From contig CAZJOD010000176.1 of NCBI GenBank assembly GCA_964547525.1, positions 1-7,467 of the forward strand: a stretch of DNA of 7,467 bases. Reading direction: 5' to 3'. The notes under the pieces were generated by a model. It was given only the letters and a program-made list of their open reading frames with translations, ran no database searches and had not been told where the DNA came from. The translations under genes and the position numbers were made by a program. Source of the DNA: CAZJOD01 sp964547525. GTDB taxonomy: Bacteria > Bacillota > Clostridia > JAAYHZ01. Position 1 is the first letter of the stretch, and each line of letters starts with the position of its first letter. Shown here in pieces: positions 1-7,101 of this stretch.

Positions 1-1013
1 ACATGGCTTGTCGAATGCTTGCCATTGGATGAACAGGCCGAGCCGGTCGAAACATATATTCCTTTCGTCTCCAAATGATGCATTAAAACCTCTCCCTTTA
101 AACCGTCGAAAGATATACATACGATTTGATCCAAACTACAATTTTCAGAATGTATTTTTATGTTTTCGAAATTTTCTTTTAGACCGGTTATTAAAATCTT
201 TCTCATTTCAGCGAAATTTTTACTGTTGGCTTTCATATTCTTATGGATAATTTCCGCAGCCAGTCCGAATCCGGATATACCGGGTGTGTTTAATGTACCG
301 GAACGCATTCCGGCTTGATGTCCTCCACCCCACATAACAGGTTTTATTTTGGTACCTGTTTTTATATATAATGCACCCACTCCTTTAGGACCGTGTAATT
401 TGTGAGCACTAACACTCATCATATCAATACGCCATAAATCAGGACGGATGATCATTTTGCCGAATGCTTGTACGGCATCTACATGAAAATAAGGCTTGTT
501 TTTCATTGCGTTCAAAAAACTCCCTATTTCTTGTATCGGTTGTATACAACCCGTTTCATTGTTAACAGCCATTACACTTACTAACACCGTATCGGGTCTT
601 ATTGTTCGTTTTAATTCATCAATATTTACAATACCGTTATTATCAACATTTATATAATTAACATCATATCCTGCCGATTCATAATGTTTAAACACTTCCA
701 AAACAGCGGAATGTTCTATTTTGGTAGTTATTAAGTGCTTTCCCTTTCTATAATTAGCCGAAATACATCCGGATATAGCCATATTATTAGATTCGGTACC
801 GCCCGATGTAAAGAAAATCTCATTTTCATTTACACCTGATAATTCGGCTATTATTTTTTTTGACTTGTTAACTTCTTTCTCGGCTTCTATACCCTTTTTA
901 TGAATTGATGATGAGTTTCCATAACAAAACTTGCTAATTTCAGCAACTTTATCAACAACTTCAGGATACGGAGCGGTTGTAGCACCATTATCGAGATAAT
1001 ATTCTTTATTCAA
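1..1013 (-). CDS. Cysteine desulfurase, group I (NifS/IscS-like), 3' end beyond window
   Basis: PLP enzyme that takes sulfur from L-cysteine as an enzyme persulfide, releasing alanine, and passes it to Fe-S cluster or tRNA/thiamin thiolation pathways in the cytosol. The minus frame is open for 337 codons from a TTG start and runs off the left edge; family members are about 380-400 residues, so roughly 45 are missing. Visible landmarks are the N-terminal YLDNGATT motif, GGTESNN (PLP phosphate), His101 in IEHSAV, NNETG, Asp179 and Gln182 in HVDAVQ (PLP ring), the Schiff-base Lys205 in SAHKLHGPKG, and the persulfide Cys327 in STGSACSS. The active-site loop context is that of the group I, not the SufS, type. 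GGAGG lies 11 bp before the TTG and no ATG fits, so TTG is the best start; an ATA 6 bp upstream is a less likely alternative. The promoter is at 1192-1221 and the leader crosses repeat copy A. What follows it is outside the window; thiI or an iscU-like gene would be typical. Confidence 0.95.
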   Translation of the reverse strand, partial: MNKEYYLDNGATTAPYPEVVDKVAEISKFCYGNSSSIHKKGIEAEKEVNKSKKIIAELSGVNENEIFFTSGGTESNNMAISGCISANYRKGKHLITTKIEHSAVLEVFKHYESAGYDVNYINVDNNGIVNIDELKRTIRPDTVLVSVMAVNNETGCIQPIQEIGSFLNAMKNKPYFHVDAVQAFGKMIIRPDLWRIDMMSVSAHKLHGPKGVGALYIKTGTKIKPVMWGGGHQAGMRSGTLNTPGISGFGLAAEIIHKNMKANSKNFAEMRKILITGLKENFENIKIHSENCSLDQIVCISFDGLKGEVLMHHLETKGIYVSTGSACSSNGKHSTSH

Positions 1014-1046
1014 TCCTATTAGAACCTCCGAAAAAATCTATATTTT

Positions 1047-1187
1047 TATTCTAAACAAAAACTTTTATTTTATTGCAATAAACAAATGAACACTGAACCT
1101 AAGTACCGTATGCCGTGACAGCGAAAACCCAAACAAACGCAATAGATTTCCAACGAAGGTCACAGGTATTATTGCAGTGAAATCATA
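1047..1187 (+). repeat. Interspersed intergenic repeat, copy A (internally deleted)
   Basis: This stretch aligns with 7102-7337 in the same orientation. Shared blocks are TTATTCTAA, then ATTTTATTGC(A/G)ATAAAC(A/G)AA followed by GAACA(C/T)TGAACC; then a block around TATGCCG(T/C)GACA, GAAAA(C/T)CCAAAC and GATTTCCAACGA/GATTTCAACGA; and finally TTATTGCAGT. Copy A lacks about 80 bp of the centre that copy B has, including the tandem hairpins. No reading frame of note lies within it. It sits in the predicted 5' leader of the cysteine desulfurase transcript. Confidence 0.8.
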
Positions 1188-1191
1188 TTTT

Positions 1192-1221
1192 ATTATATCA
1201 TAGAAAAAGAAAACTTATCAA
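1192..1221 (-). promoter_or_regulatory. Sigma-A-type promoter for the cysteine desulfurase
   Basis: Reading the minus strand, TTGATA (1221-1216) is followed after 18 bp by TATAAT (1197-1192), which is preceded by TGA, an extended -10 arrangement. It faces the cysteine desulfurase and predicts a leader of about 170 nt that includes repeat copy A. Confidence 0.6.
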
Positions 1222-1241
1222 ACAAACAAAACGGGCTTATA

Positions 1242-1250
1242 TGTTATAAT
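1242..1250 (+). promoter_or_regulatory. Extended -10 promoter for the metallophosphoesterase gene
   Basis: TGT-TATAAT is a perfect extended -10 element about 37 bp before the start codon at 1287. No good TTGACA-like box lies 16-18 bp upstream, so recognition would rest on the extended -10. It is back to back with the minus-strand promoter at 1192-1221; the two core regions are nearly adjacent and could interfere or be co-regulated. Confidence 0.55.
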
Positions 1251-1286
1251 AATGTTGCATTTCTAATGATTACAAAGGAGACAAAT

Positions 1287-2126
1287 ATGCAAGATAAAAA
1301 AGTATTCTTTTCTGAAGATTTATTAGCGGTTAAATTTGGTATTTTTACTGATATACACTACTCCAAATCACCTGATTACGGCAATCGTTATCTTCAATTC
1401 TCCAAATATAAGTTGGAACAAGCTTTAATAGAATTGAAAAAACAAAAAACCGATTTTTCCGTATGTCTAGGTGATGTAATTGACAAACCGGACAATGAAT
1501 CAGGTTGTATTGAAAATCTTAAAGAGATCATACAATTATGTAAAGATCATTATCATAGACAAGTTTACTTTTTGCCCGGTAATCACGACCTTGAAAATAT
1601 GACAAAAGAAGAATTTATAGAAGTCTGTAAAATCCCTTCTGTTACGGCCGATTATTCTTTTACATATAACGGTATTCATTTTGTTATCATTGATTGTAAT
1701 TTTGGTAAAGACGGCTTACCATACCGAATGGGTAATAAACATTGGACCGATTCATATGTACCTGAAGCTGTTTTGAATCGATTAAACGACACCCTTAAAA
1801 CAAATCAAGATAAAGTAACTATAATATTTTCACATCACTGTTTAGATTACAGATTGTCAGATGGAGAAATTGATGTCCACTGCCCTGTAAATTCTCAGGA
1901 TGTCAGAGATATTATTAATAAATATGATAACGTTAAAGCCGTTTTTTGTGGCCACTACCATAACGGATACTACCAAAAAGACAAAAATACACACTATATC
2001 AATGCAAAAGCTCTTGTTACGGGAAATACTCCTGATAATACGGCATTTATGGCAGTAAGTGTTTATAATAACGGATTTTTAAAGATTGCCGGTTATGGTC
2101 GTGAAACCAATATGCTTTTGGATTGA
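1287..2126 (+). CDS. Calcineurin-like metallophosphoesterase (ADP-ribose/CDP-alcohol diphosphatase-like)
   Basis: Predicted dinuclear-metal phosphohydrolase of 279 residues. All metal-binding motifs are present in order: Asp22-x-His24 (TDIHY), Gly62-Asp63-x2-Asp66 (LGDVID), Gly98-Asn99-His100-Asp101 (GNHD), His183-His184 (FSHH) and Gly222-His223-x-His225 (CGHYH). The RYL segment after motif I, the FSHH and GHYHNGYY motifs and the late YGRE segment recall Mn-dependent ADP-ribose/CDP-alcohol diphosphatases and similar phosphodiesterases; this subfamily call is inference, and the substrate cannot be read from sequence. No signal peptide or membrane segment is visible, so it should act in the cytosol. 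An in-frame ATG at 1266 exists, but AAAGGAG lies between it and 1287, six bases before the latter, so 1287 is the true start. It is transcribed alone from 1242-1250 and converges on thpR. Confidence 0.9.
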   Translation: MQDKKVFFSEDLLAVKFGIFTDIHYSKSPDYGNRYLQFSKYKLEQALIELKKQKTDFSVCLGDVIDKPDNESGCIENLKEIIQLCKDHYHRQVYFLPGNHDLENMTKEEFIEVCKIPSVTADYSFTYNGIHFVIIDCNFGKDGLPYRMGNKHWTDSYVPEAVLNRLNDTLKTNQDKVTIIFSHHCLDYRLSDGEIDVHCPVNSQDVRDIINKYDNVKAVFCGHYHNGYYQKDKNTHYINAKALVTGNTPDNTAFMAVSVYNNGFLKIAGYGRETNMLLD

Positions 2127-2134
2127 AAATATAA

Positions 2135-2175
2135 AAGGGATAATTACTTTTAATACCGGTTGTTAATCATCCCTT
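2135..2175. terminator. Bidirectional terminator between convergent genes
   Basis: The arms AAGGGATAATTA (2135-2146) and TAATCATCCCTT (2164-2175) pair with one mismatch around a 17-nt loop. On the plus strand it is followed by a weakly T-rich stretch; on the minus strand the stem is followed by TTATATTTT, which suits rho-independent termination better. It lies just after the phosphoesterase stop and downstream of thpR, so it can serve both. Confidence 0.65.
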
Positions 2176-2243
2176 ATTTATAACTCTTCTTATTTTATAC
2201 CGGTTAATCAAGCTTTTCATAATATAAGATTGTCTTGGCTATA

Positions 2244-2786
2244 CTAAGAAAATAGTGTTTTATGAATAGGAATATACATTAATTTACCTCTTATCCTTAC
2301 ACTTTCCATTAATGTTATTCCTGTTGCTTGAACAGGTTTAATATCCGGTTTTATTTTATTTTTGATTTCATCTATTCCGTTTTTAAAAACAACACGCCGT
2401 CCTAAAGTTATATGCGGTTTAAAAGGTTTGTTATCTCCCTTAAATCCTTTTATATAAAGCTCCGCATTCACTGTTTTATATAATGAAATTAAAGGCTCCG
2501 ATGCTTTTATTCCTATCCATAAAATATTATCACTACCTGTATTAAATGATCCTAATCCGGAAAATTCGATATAAAACTTGCTATACTTAATACTAATATC
2601 ATCCATTATTCTTTTTATCAAGCCAATATCTTTTTCAAGAACTTCACCAATAAATTTAACAGTGAGGTGTATATTTCCTTTATACGAATAATCACCTGCA
2701 GCGGTTAAATTTCTGATTTGCCTTCCGTATTGATAAATCACATCTTTTGTTTCTTCATTAAACTCAATAGCTATAAATGTTCTCAT
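2244..2786 (-). CDS. thpR: RNA 2',3'-cyclic phosphodiesterase (2H superfamily)
   Basis: A 180-residue, full-length member of the ThpR/LigT family, which hydrolyses 2',3'-cyclic phosphate RNA ends to 2'-phosphate (and in vitro can join tRNA halves by 2',5' linkage). The two signature motifs of the 2H superfamily are present: His40-Leu-Thr42-Val in the N-terminal lobe and His125-Ile-Thr127-Leu in the C-terminal lobe. The opening MRTFIAIEF, the FSGLGSF segment and PHITLGR are typical of the family. The start is set by GGAG seven bases before ATG. It is cytosolic, with no signal sequence. A 235-bp gap separates it from the upstream propeller gene, so it probably has its own transcript, though I see no consensus promoter. 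It ends in TAG, which shows that TAG is an ordinary stop in this genome. Confidence 0.93.
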   Translation of the reverse strand: MRTFIAIEFNEETKDVIYQYGRQIRNLTAAGDYSYKGNIHLTVKFIGEVLEKDIGLIKRIMDDISIKYSKFYIEFSGLGSFNTGSDNILWIGIKASEPLISLYKTVNAELYIKGFKGDNKPFKPHITLGRRVVFKNGIDEIKNKIKPDIKPVQATGITLMESVRIRGKLMYIPIHKTLFS

Positions 2787-3021
2787 AATTAATCTCCATG
2801 TATTTTTTTCCTGTTTATTTCAACTTCTATTTTTGCAATACTTCAATCTAAATACCTGTATAGACAACAAATGATCACAATTTTTTTCCTTAGTACACAT
2901 AACACTATTGTGCTTTTTTAACTTTGAAAATATTTATATTTTTTAAGCTAAATACTCTTATATTTAGTCATTAATGAAATTATAATTTTATATTTAAAGT
3001 AATTCTTTATTATGTCTTAAG
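2787..3021. other. AT-rich intergenic spacer, no gene seen
   Basis: No convincing ORF on either strand. It holds a short hairpin, AGTACA (2892-2897) with TGTGCT (2909-2914), followed by five T on the plus strand, and a 7-bp stem CTAAATA/TATTTAG (2948-2954/2961-2967) around a 6-nt loop. Either could help end transcripts, but the first points in the plus direction, where no gene ends. The thpR ribosome-binding site is at its left end; no clear -35/-10 pair was found. Confidence 0.4.
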
Positions 3022-3759
3022 TCATTCATATTCTACGGTTACACTTGTCACTACAGGTGAATTCCCACCGTTTTTGGCTCCTAACGCCAATTTATACTGA
3101 ACAAAATTACCTTTTAAACATACATTCTTTAATTCACCACCGGTCTCGAACCATGTATCTACACCTTCAGGTCCGTACCATTTTGCATTTTCTATTCCCT
3201 CTTTACCGTCAGCACAACGAATTTGGCAACGTACCCATGTTAATGGATAAATCACGGCTTCCCAGGATATAGCTTTTATAGTACTGTTCCATTCCAACTC
3301 TTTTATATTAGATATATATATTTCTTCCGGGCTTCTGTCCATTATATTTCCTGCATCTACAGCCATTAATCCGTGAGGACCGTTTGTGGGTAACCATTTA
3401 ATATTTTCTTCTTTAAAACCGTCTTTAGAATTGTACCAAATCTGAGAATAGCCTTTATGATCACCGTATGTTTTATGATTTGAAACCGCTAAATCGATAA
3501 ATCCGTCATTATTAAAGTCCAGTGCCAAGCATCCACAAGACGAATGTGTAAAAAATCTTTTTCGGTGTTTTTCGGAATACACTCCGTTTGGCTGACCCCA
3601 ATACAAGTACGCGTCTAAATCTCTGTCTCTTCCGCCGTTATATGATGTTACAAATATGTCTAAAATACCGTCATTATTAAAATCGGCGACAGTCAGAGAA
3701 TTACATGAATGTCCCGGTAGTTGTGTACATCTTCTTTTATCAAAACCTTCAGGAGAACC
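3022..3759 (-). pseudogene. C-terminal part of the FG-GAP/VCBS propeller protein, beyond an in-frame amber
   Basis: This 245-codon stretch continues the upstream reading frame directly after the TAG at 3760-3762, starting with GSPEGF, which completes a WGxPxGF repeat motif whose Trp has become the stop. It contains two further calcium-type loops, DFNNDGILD (residues 701-709, numbered from the ATG at 5784) and DFNNDGFID (756-764), a YWGQPNG motif, and from about residue 826 a non-repeat beta-rich domain with many aromatic residues that ends SPVVTSVTVEYE, reminiscent of C-terminal jelly-roll modules in multidomain carbohydrate-related proteins (inference). It ends at TGA. No ribosome-binding site precedes the first TTG (3606) or another plausible start, so independent translation is unlikely. 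It is either a dead remnant, a readthrough product, or part of an intact gene if the TAG is a sequence error. Confidence 0.85.
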
Positions 3760-5784
3760 CTAAAAAATTGTAACACAAGAATCTTTTGTCCATTTTTTTG
3801 ATTTATACATATACCCGCCTATAATTAAATCAGGCCATCCGTCATTATTTAAATCCGCGACTTGTGAACACACACTGTTTACAACAGGTAATCGTGTCAT
3901 ATTATCACGAGAAAAACCGTTAGGTCCTCCCCATAATATTATAAAATAATCACCGATAATCTGAGACACACACAAGTCTAAAAATCCGTCGTTATTTAAA
4001 TCGGCGGCCATTAAAAAACGTACTTCACAATAATCGGTATCAAGCTTTTCGCTGTTTTTATCTGAAAAAATAAGCCTTGACGGCGGTGCCGCTTCATATG
4101 ATTCATCCAATTTAGGATCAAGAACAATTTTTTGCGGATTACTCAAGTCAAACCCCTTTTCGTCACCTTTGAAAATTTTTATGCAAGGATTATGAAATCC
4201 TCCGAAGGCAATATCTAAGTATCCTGATCTTCTGAAATCACCCACTGCACAACCATGTGCCCTTAGTGTAGGAAACACTGTTTTACATTCTTTTTTAAAC
4301 CCGTCGGGACCTCCATGAAATAAGAACGAACCCGGATCTATACCTTGTGATACCGAGTTTTCAGCACAATTACAAATAACTAAATCATGAAATCCATTAT
4401 CATTAAAATCACAACATATAGTATCGGTTCCGGCCCAAGTATCCAAAATATCTTTTTTATTTTCATTAAAACCATCGGGACCGTTGTAAAATACATTAAA
4501 TTCTACATCTCCTCTAATCCTTCCACTCTCATGATTAATATATACTATTTGCTTATTTAATTTACTTGTTGCACAAAACACATCAATGGCGTCATGTGAT
4601 ACATAATTTACAATTTTCGATACCTTTTTATCTATTATTCGGTATACGGGAGTATCAACCGAATATAGAATACCATTTTTACCTTGACATAAAACAAGCT
4701 CTTTGTTACCGTCTCCGTCGATATCGTCAACTGCTACGCTTCTTAATGAACAAGCCTCGAATTTTATAAAATCATTCGGATCTATACCTTTATCATTGCC
4801 TTTAAATATATAGCTTTCTTCAGTTTTCTCGATGTCCTCACATACGCATAAAACCAAGTCGTTATACCCGCTATTCATGCAATCGGCAGACAGAGCGTAT
4901 ACTGTTCCTTTAATGTCAATTGAAAATTCTTCGGTTATTTTTGTTCCTTCAACTTTATAAAATACAGCTCTGTTGTTTCCGGTTGAGTATAACAATCTTT
5001 TGCCTCCCAGTTCCACAATGCAAGGGCGCCAGGTATTATTCCATAACATTCTAGCTTCTGTGGAACCGGTTCTTATCTCCACCGGATCGGTTGTAAAACT
5101 CAACTCACTAAAATTTTCTGCATCCAGCCCTTTTTCAGAGCCCCATAGAATAAACATTCTACCTTCTGCAGTTCTTACATAAAGATCGTCATATCCGTCG
5201 TTATTTACATCGCCGGAATCTACAAACAGAACTCTGCAGCCGATATCTACATCATAGAAGTCACACTCATAATATCCCTGCTCTTTGTAGCTGAAAACTC
5301 TGATTCTCCCGTCGGACGAGAATGCCAAATCTTTGAGACCTATCCCACGAAAGTCACCGGCTGTTACATCAAAACTATTCGGTGCAGGCAATTCTATACG
5401 GTATTTACCTGTTATCCCCCGGTCAGAACCGTAATATACAAATGCAGGAACATCAGTATGCGTACCGTTATTTTGATTAGCTATCACAAGATCATCATTA
5501 CCGTCTCCATTTAAATCGATACATATTCCGGCAAACGCTCCTTGTGTGGGTAAATATATAATTTCATCATTTACCAAAGGCTTATTTACAACGGTTATAT
5601 CCGGTCGCTCGCCCATGTCTTGACTATTCCCATAAGCTACATCCACATATCCGTCTTTGTTGAAATCATATCGAAAAATCCTTTGCAATCTACCCTTTTT
5701 GGAAACATAAATATTTTGTCCCGCATTACCGAACATACCGTCTATAAAATCAGAGAATCCACACTCAATCCACTTTTTTCTCAT
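3760..5784 (-). CDS. Large FG-GAP/VCBS-repeat beta-propeller protein (truncated by amber)
   Basis: An integrin-alpha-like repeat protein, 674 residues to the TAG (920 codons if read through). Calcium-loop motifs of the DxNxDGxxD type start near residues 40, 90, 144, 192, 301, 354, 459, 516, 595 and 644, several degenerate (DFRGIGLKD, DCMNSGYND, DFRRSGYLD); two more follow the stop. Spacing is about 50 residues with gaps of two units, which fits about 14 blades, or two tandem seven-bladed propellers (inference). Blades also carry WGGPNGF/HGGPDGF/YNGPDGF strands. There is no signal peptide, lipobox or membrane segment. AAGGAG eight bases before ATG sets the start; a GTG three codons earlier overlaps that site, and a TAA just before it prevents longer forms. 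More than 20 cysteines suit a cytosolic protein. It is the second gene of an operon, 33 bp after the sialidase-like gene. The ligand is unknown. Confidence 0.88.
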   Translation of the reverse strand: MRKKWIECGFSDFIDGMFGNAGQNIYVSKKGRLQRIFRYDFNKDGYVDVAYGNSQDMGERPDITVVNKPLVNDEIIYLPTQGAFAGICIDLNGDGNDDLVIANQNNGTHTDVPAFVYYGSDRGITGKYRIELPAPNSFDVTAGDFRGIGLKDLAFSSDGRIRVFSYKEQGYYECDFYDVDIGCRVLFVDSGDVNNDGYDDLYVRTAEGRMFILWGSEKGLDAENFSELSFTTDPVEIRTGSTEARMLWNNTWRPCIVELGGKRLLYSTGNNRAVFYKVEGTKITEEFSIDIKGTVYALSADCMNSGYNDLVLCVCEDIEKTEESYIFKGNDKGIDPNDFIKFEACSLRSVAVDDIDGDGNKELVLCQGKNGILYSVDTPVYRIIDKKVSKIVNYVSHDAIDVFCATSKLNKQIVYINHESGRIRGDVEFNVFYNGPDGFNENKKDILDTWAGTDTICCDFNDNGFHDLVICNCAENSVSQGIDPGSFLFHGGPDGFKKECKTVFPTLRAHGCAVGDFRRSGYLDIAFGGFHNPCIKIFKGDEKGFDLSNPQKIVLDPKLDESYEAAPPSRLIFSDKNSEKLDTDYCEVRFLMAADLNNDGFLDLCVSQIIGDYFIILWGGPNGFSRDNMTRLPVVNSVCSQVADLNNDGWPDLIIGGYMYKSKKWTKDSCVTIF

Positions 5785-5817
5785 AAAATCCACTCCTTAT
5801 AAACAATATGGCGGAAA

Positions 5818-6923
5818 TTAATTTTCACAAATAAATTTAATATATCTGATCATCCCGGATCCATCTTCAACACACCAAAAAGTCAAAAAAATCGAGTTGT
5901 CCGAGCACATTAACATATGTGGTGCACCAAACTTCAAACTTTTAAAATTTGAAGACATGTTTTTGCCATGCTCTGTTAATTTATCCATATCCGTACCCCA
6001 TAAAGGGATCTCTTCCATATTAATCCACGAACCATTCTCCAATGTCGATATATTCAACCACAAACCCTTTTTATCTATACGCCTGTAAGCACATAGTATC
6101 TTACCGTCACCTATATATAAGGGTGTTAATGTTTGTCCTTTTAAACCGGTAGATGCAAGGTTTTCAAATGACACTCCTCCGTCCTTACTCACAGCATAAC
6201 TGTTTTCCAGATCACTACCTGTTTTTTCATCATAACACCATGCGGTTGCAAGTAAGAGATCGTCTTGTATCTTAATAATTTTAGATTCCCAGAATATTAT
6301 ACTCTCTTTTGATTTGTCCATTACATCTACATACTCCGGCCATGTTCTTCCTTGGTCATATGAAACAAATGCCACCATTTTCATACCTTCAGGACAGTAT
6401 CCGTCCCATCCTCGCCATGTAGAGGTAGGTAACAGACATTTATTGTGTAAAAAAGTTACCGGGCTGCATATTTCAAACTCGGGANNNNNNNNNNAAATGC
6501 GGTGGGTTTAGTCCATGTATATCCGTTGTCATTAGAGAACGACATTAACAATTTGACCGGTACGAAACCCATATTCTCCGGGTTTGTAAGCCCTTGATCG
6601 GTCAAGGTTCTATCGTGTTGCACTATAAATGCAACTAATTCGCCCGAATTACTTTTTGATATTCTGCAAGCACTTGAAACCGGTGTTTTCTCGTCATATT
6701 CATATAAACACCCTTGATAGTCCCAAGTTATTCCTTTATCTTTGGAACGGAATAATTCACAATGTAAATTTACTGCTTCAAAAGCTTCTCCCATAACTAC
6801 AGAAGCAACCAAACCACCAGAATCACACTCTACCACAGAAGGAAAATAACCGTTAGCGCTTCTTAAATAGGGCTTGGGATTTTTATATACAAATCCCTGG
6901 TCAATAATGTTAATTTTTATCAT
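5818..6923 (-). CDS. Sialidase-fold (BNR/Asp-box repeat) protein, cytoplasmic, interrupted by assembly gap
   Basis: A protein of about 368 residues in the sialidase (six-bladed propeller) superfamily. Four Asp-box-type motifs are visible: SKDKGITW (60-67), SNDNGYTW (130-137), and, after the gap, SYDQGRTW and a weaker SKDGGVSF. A conserved-looking segment, LLPTSTWRGWDGYCPEGM, lies between the second and third. At the place where true sialidases carry the YRIP arginine motif this protein has GYFPSVVE, so the first catalytic Arg is not seen; it may be a different glycosidase or a binding protein. There is no signal peptide; a TAA five codons before the ATG and AAGGAGG seven bases before it fix the start. 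The apparent frame change at 6485-6494 comes from the N run, because both sides read as one protein. It is the first gene of an operon with the FG-GAP protein, with a promoter near 7064-7072. Confidence 0.88.
6485..6494. other. Assembly gap (10 N) inside the sialidase-like gene
   Basis: Ten undetermined bases. The upstream part reads TKPTAF up to the gap and the downstream part resumes PEFEICSPV, but in a different frame by the N count. For one continuous ORF the true number of bases must leave remainder 2 when divided by 3, so ten is a placeholder. The flanks match where members of this fold continue with little spacing, which suggests that only a few residues are missing. Confidence 0.9.
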
Positions 6924-7014
6924 AGTAAACCCTCCTTATACATTACAGGTTTTTATAATTAATATAATTGTTGATTTAACTGCAAAAACTTATAAACTGC
7001 ACTGTAGTAAAAAT

Positions 7015-7031
7015 AGTTATTGCAGTAGAAT
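7015..7031 (+). repeat. Repeat fragment C (terminal end of the interspersed repeat)
   Basis: Seventeen bases, AGTTATTGCAGTAGAAT, are identical to the right end of copy B (7319-7335), and 10 of them also end copy A. A weaker similarity (TTGATTTAAC, 6971-6980, against TTGATTTCAAC in copy B) hints that a decayed copy extends leftward. It lies in the leader of the sialidase-like operon. Confidence 0.6.
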
Positions 7032-7063
7032 CAATTATTCCACCATATCACACTAACGGTAAA

Positions 7064-7072
7064 ATTATACCA
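7064..7072 (-). promoter_or_regulatory. Extended -10 promoter for the sialidase/FG-GAP operon
   Basis: The minus strand reads TGG-TATAAT here, a perfect -10 with an extended TGn element. A weak TTGTGT lies 19 bp upstream. It would start a leader of about 135 nt that carries repeat fragment C and two TGCAGTT heptamers. No better candidate lies closer to the ATG at 6923. Confidence 0.5.
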
Positions 7073-7101
7073 TATTAATCACATACAAACACAATTTAAT
7101 A

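Noticed and set aside
8..250. Plus-strand 80-codon ORF at the left edge
   Set aside because: It lies opposite the cysteine desulfurase coding frame, which carries all family motifs; no ribosome-binding site and no recognisable protein.
1266..1286. Upstream ATG as start of the metallophosphoesterase
   Set aside because: The Shine-Dalgarno sequence lies downstream of it and is ideally placed for the ATG at 1287.
2892..2919. Hairpin followed by five T as a plus-strand terminator
   Set aside because: Stem of only six pairs with one G-U, and no plus-strand gene ends here; kept only as a note on the spacer.
3760..3762. TAG read as a sense codon (genome-wide recoding)
   Set aside because: thpR ends in TAG at the length expected for its family, so TAG acts as a stop in this genome; a single mutation or error is simpler.
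3045..6511. Several plus-strand ORFs of 60-75 codons (3045-3272, 4566-4769, 4973-5182, 5620-5802, 5897-6088, 6314-6511)
   Set aside because: All are antisense shadows of the propeller operon, without ribosome-binding sites or family resemblance.
6874..7056. Plus-strand 60-codon ORF over the start of the sialidase-like gene
   Set aside because: Overlaps the promoter, leader and start of the minus-strand operon; low-complexity composition and no ribosome-binding site.
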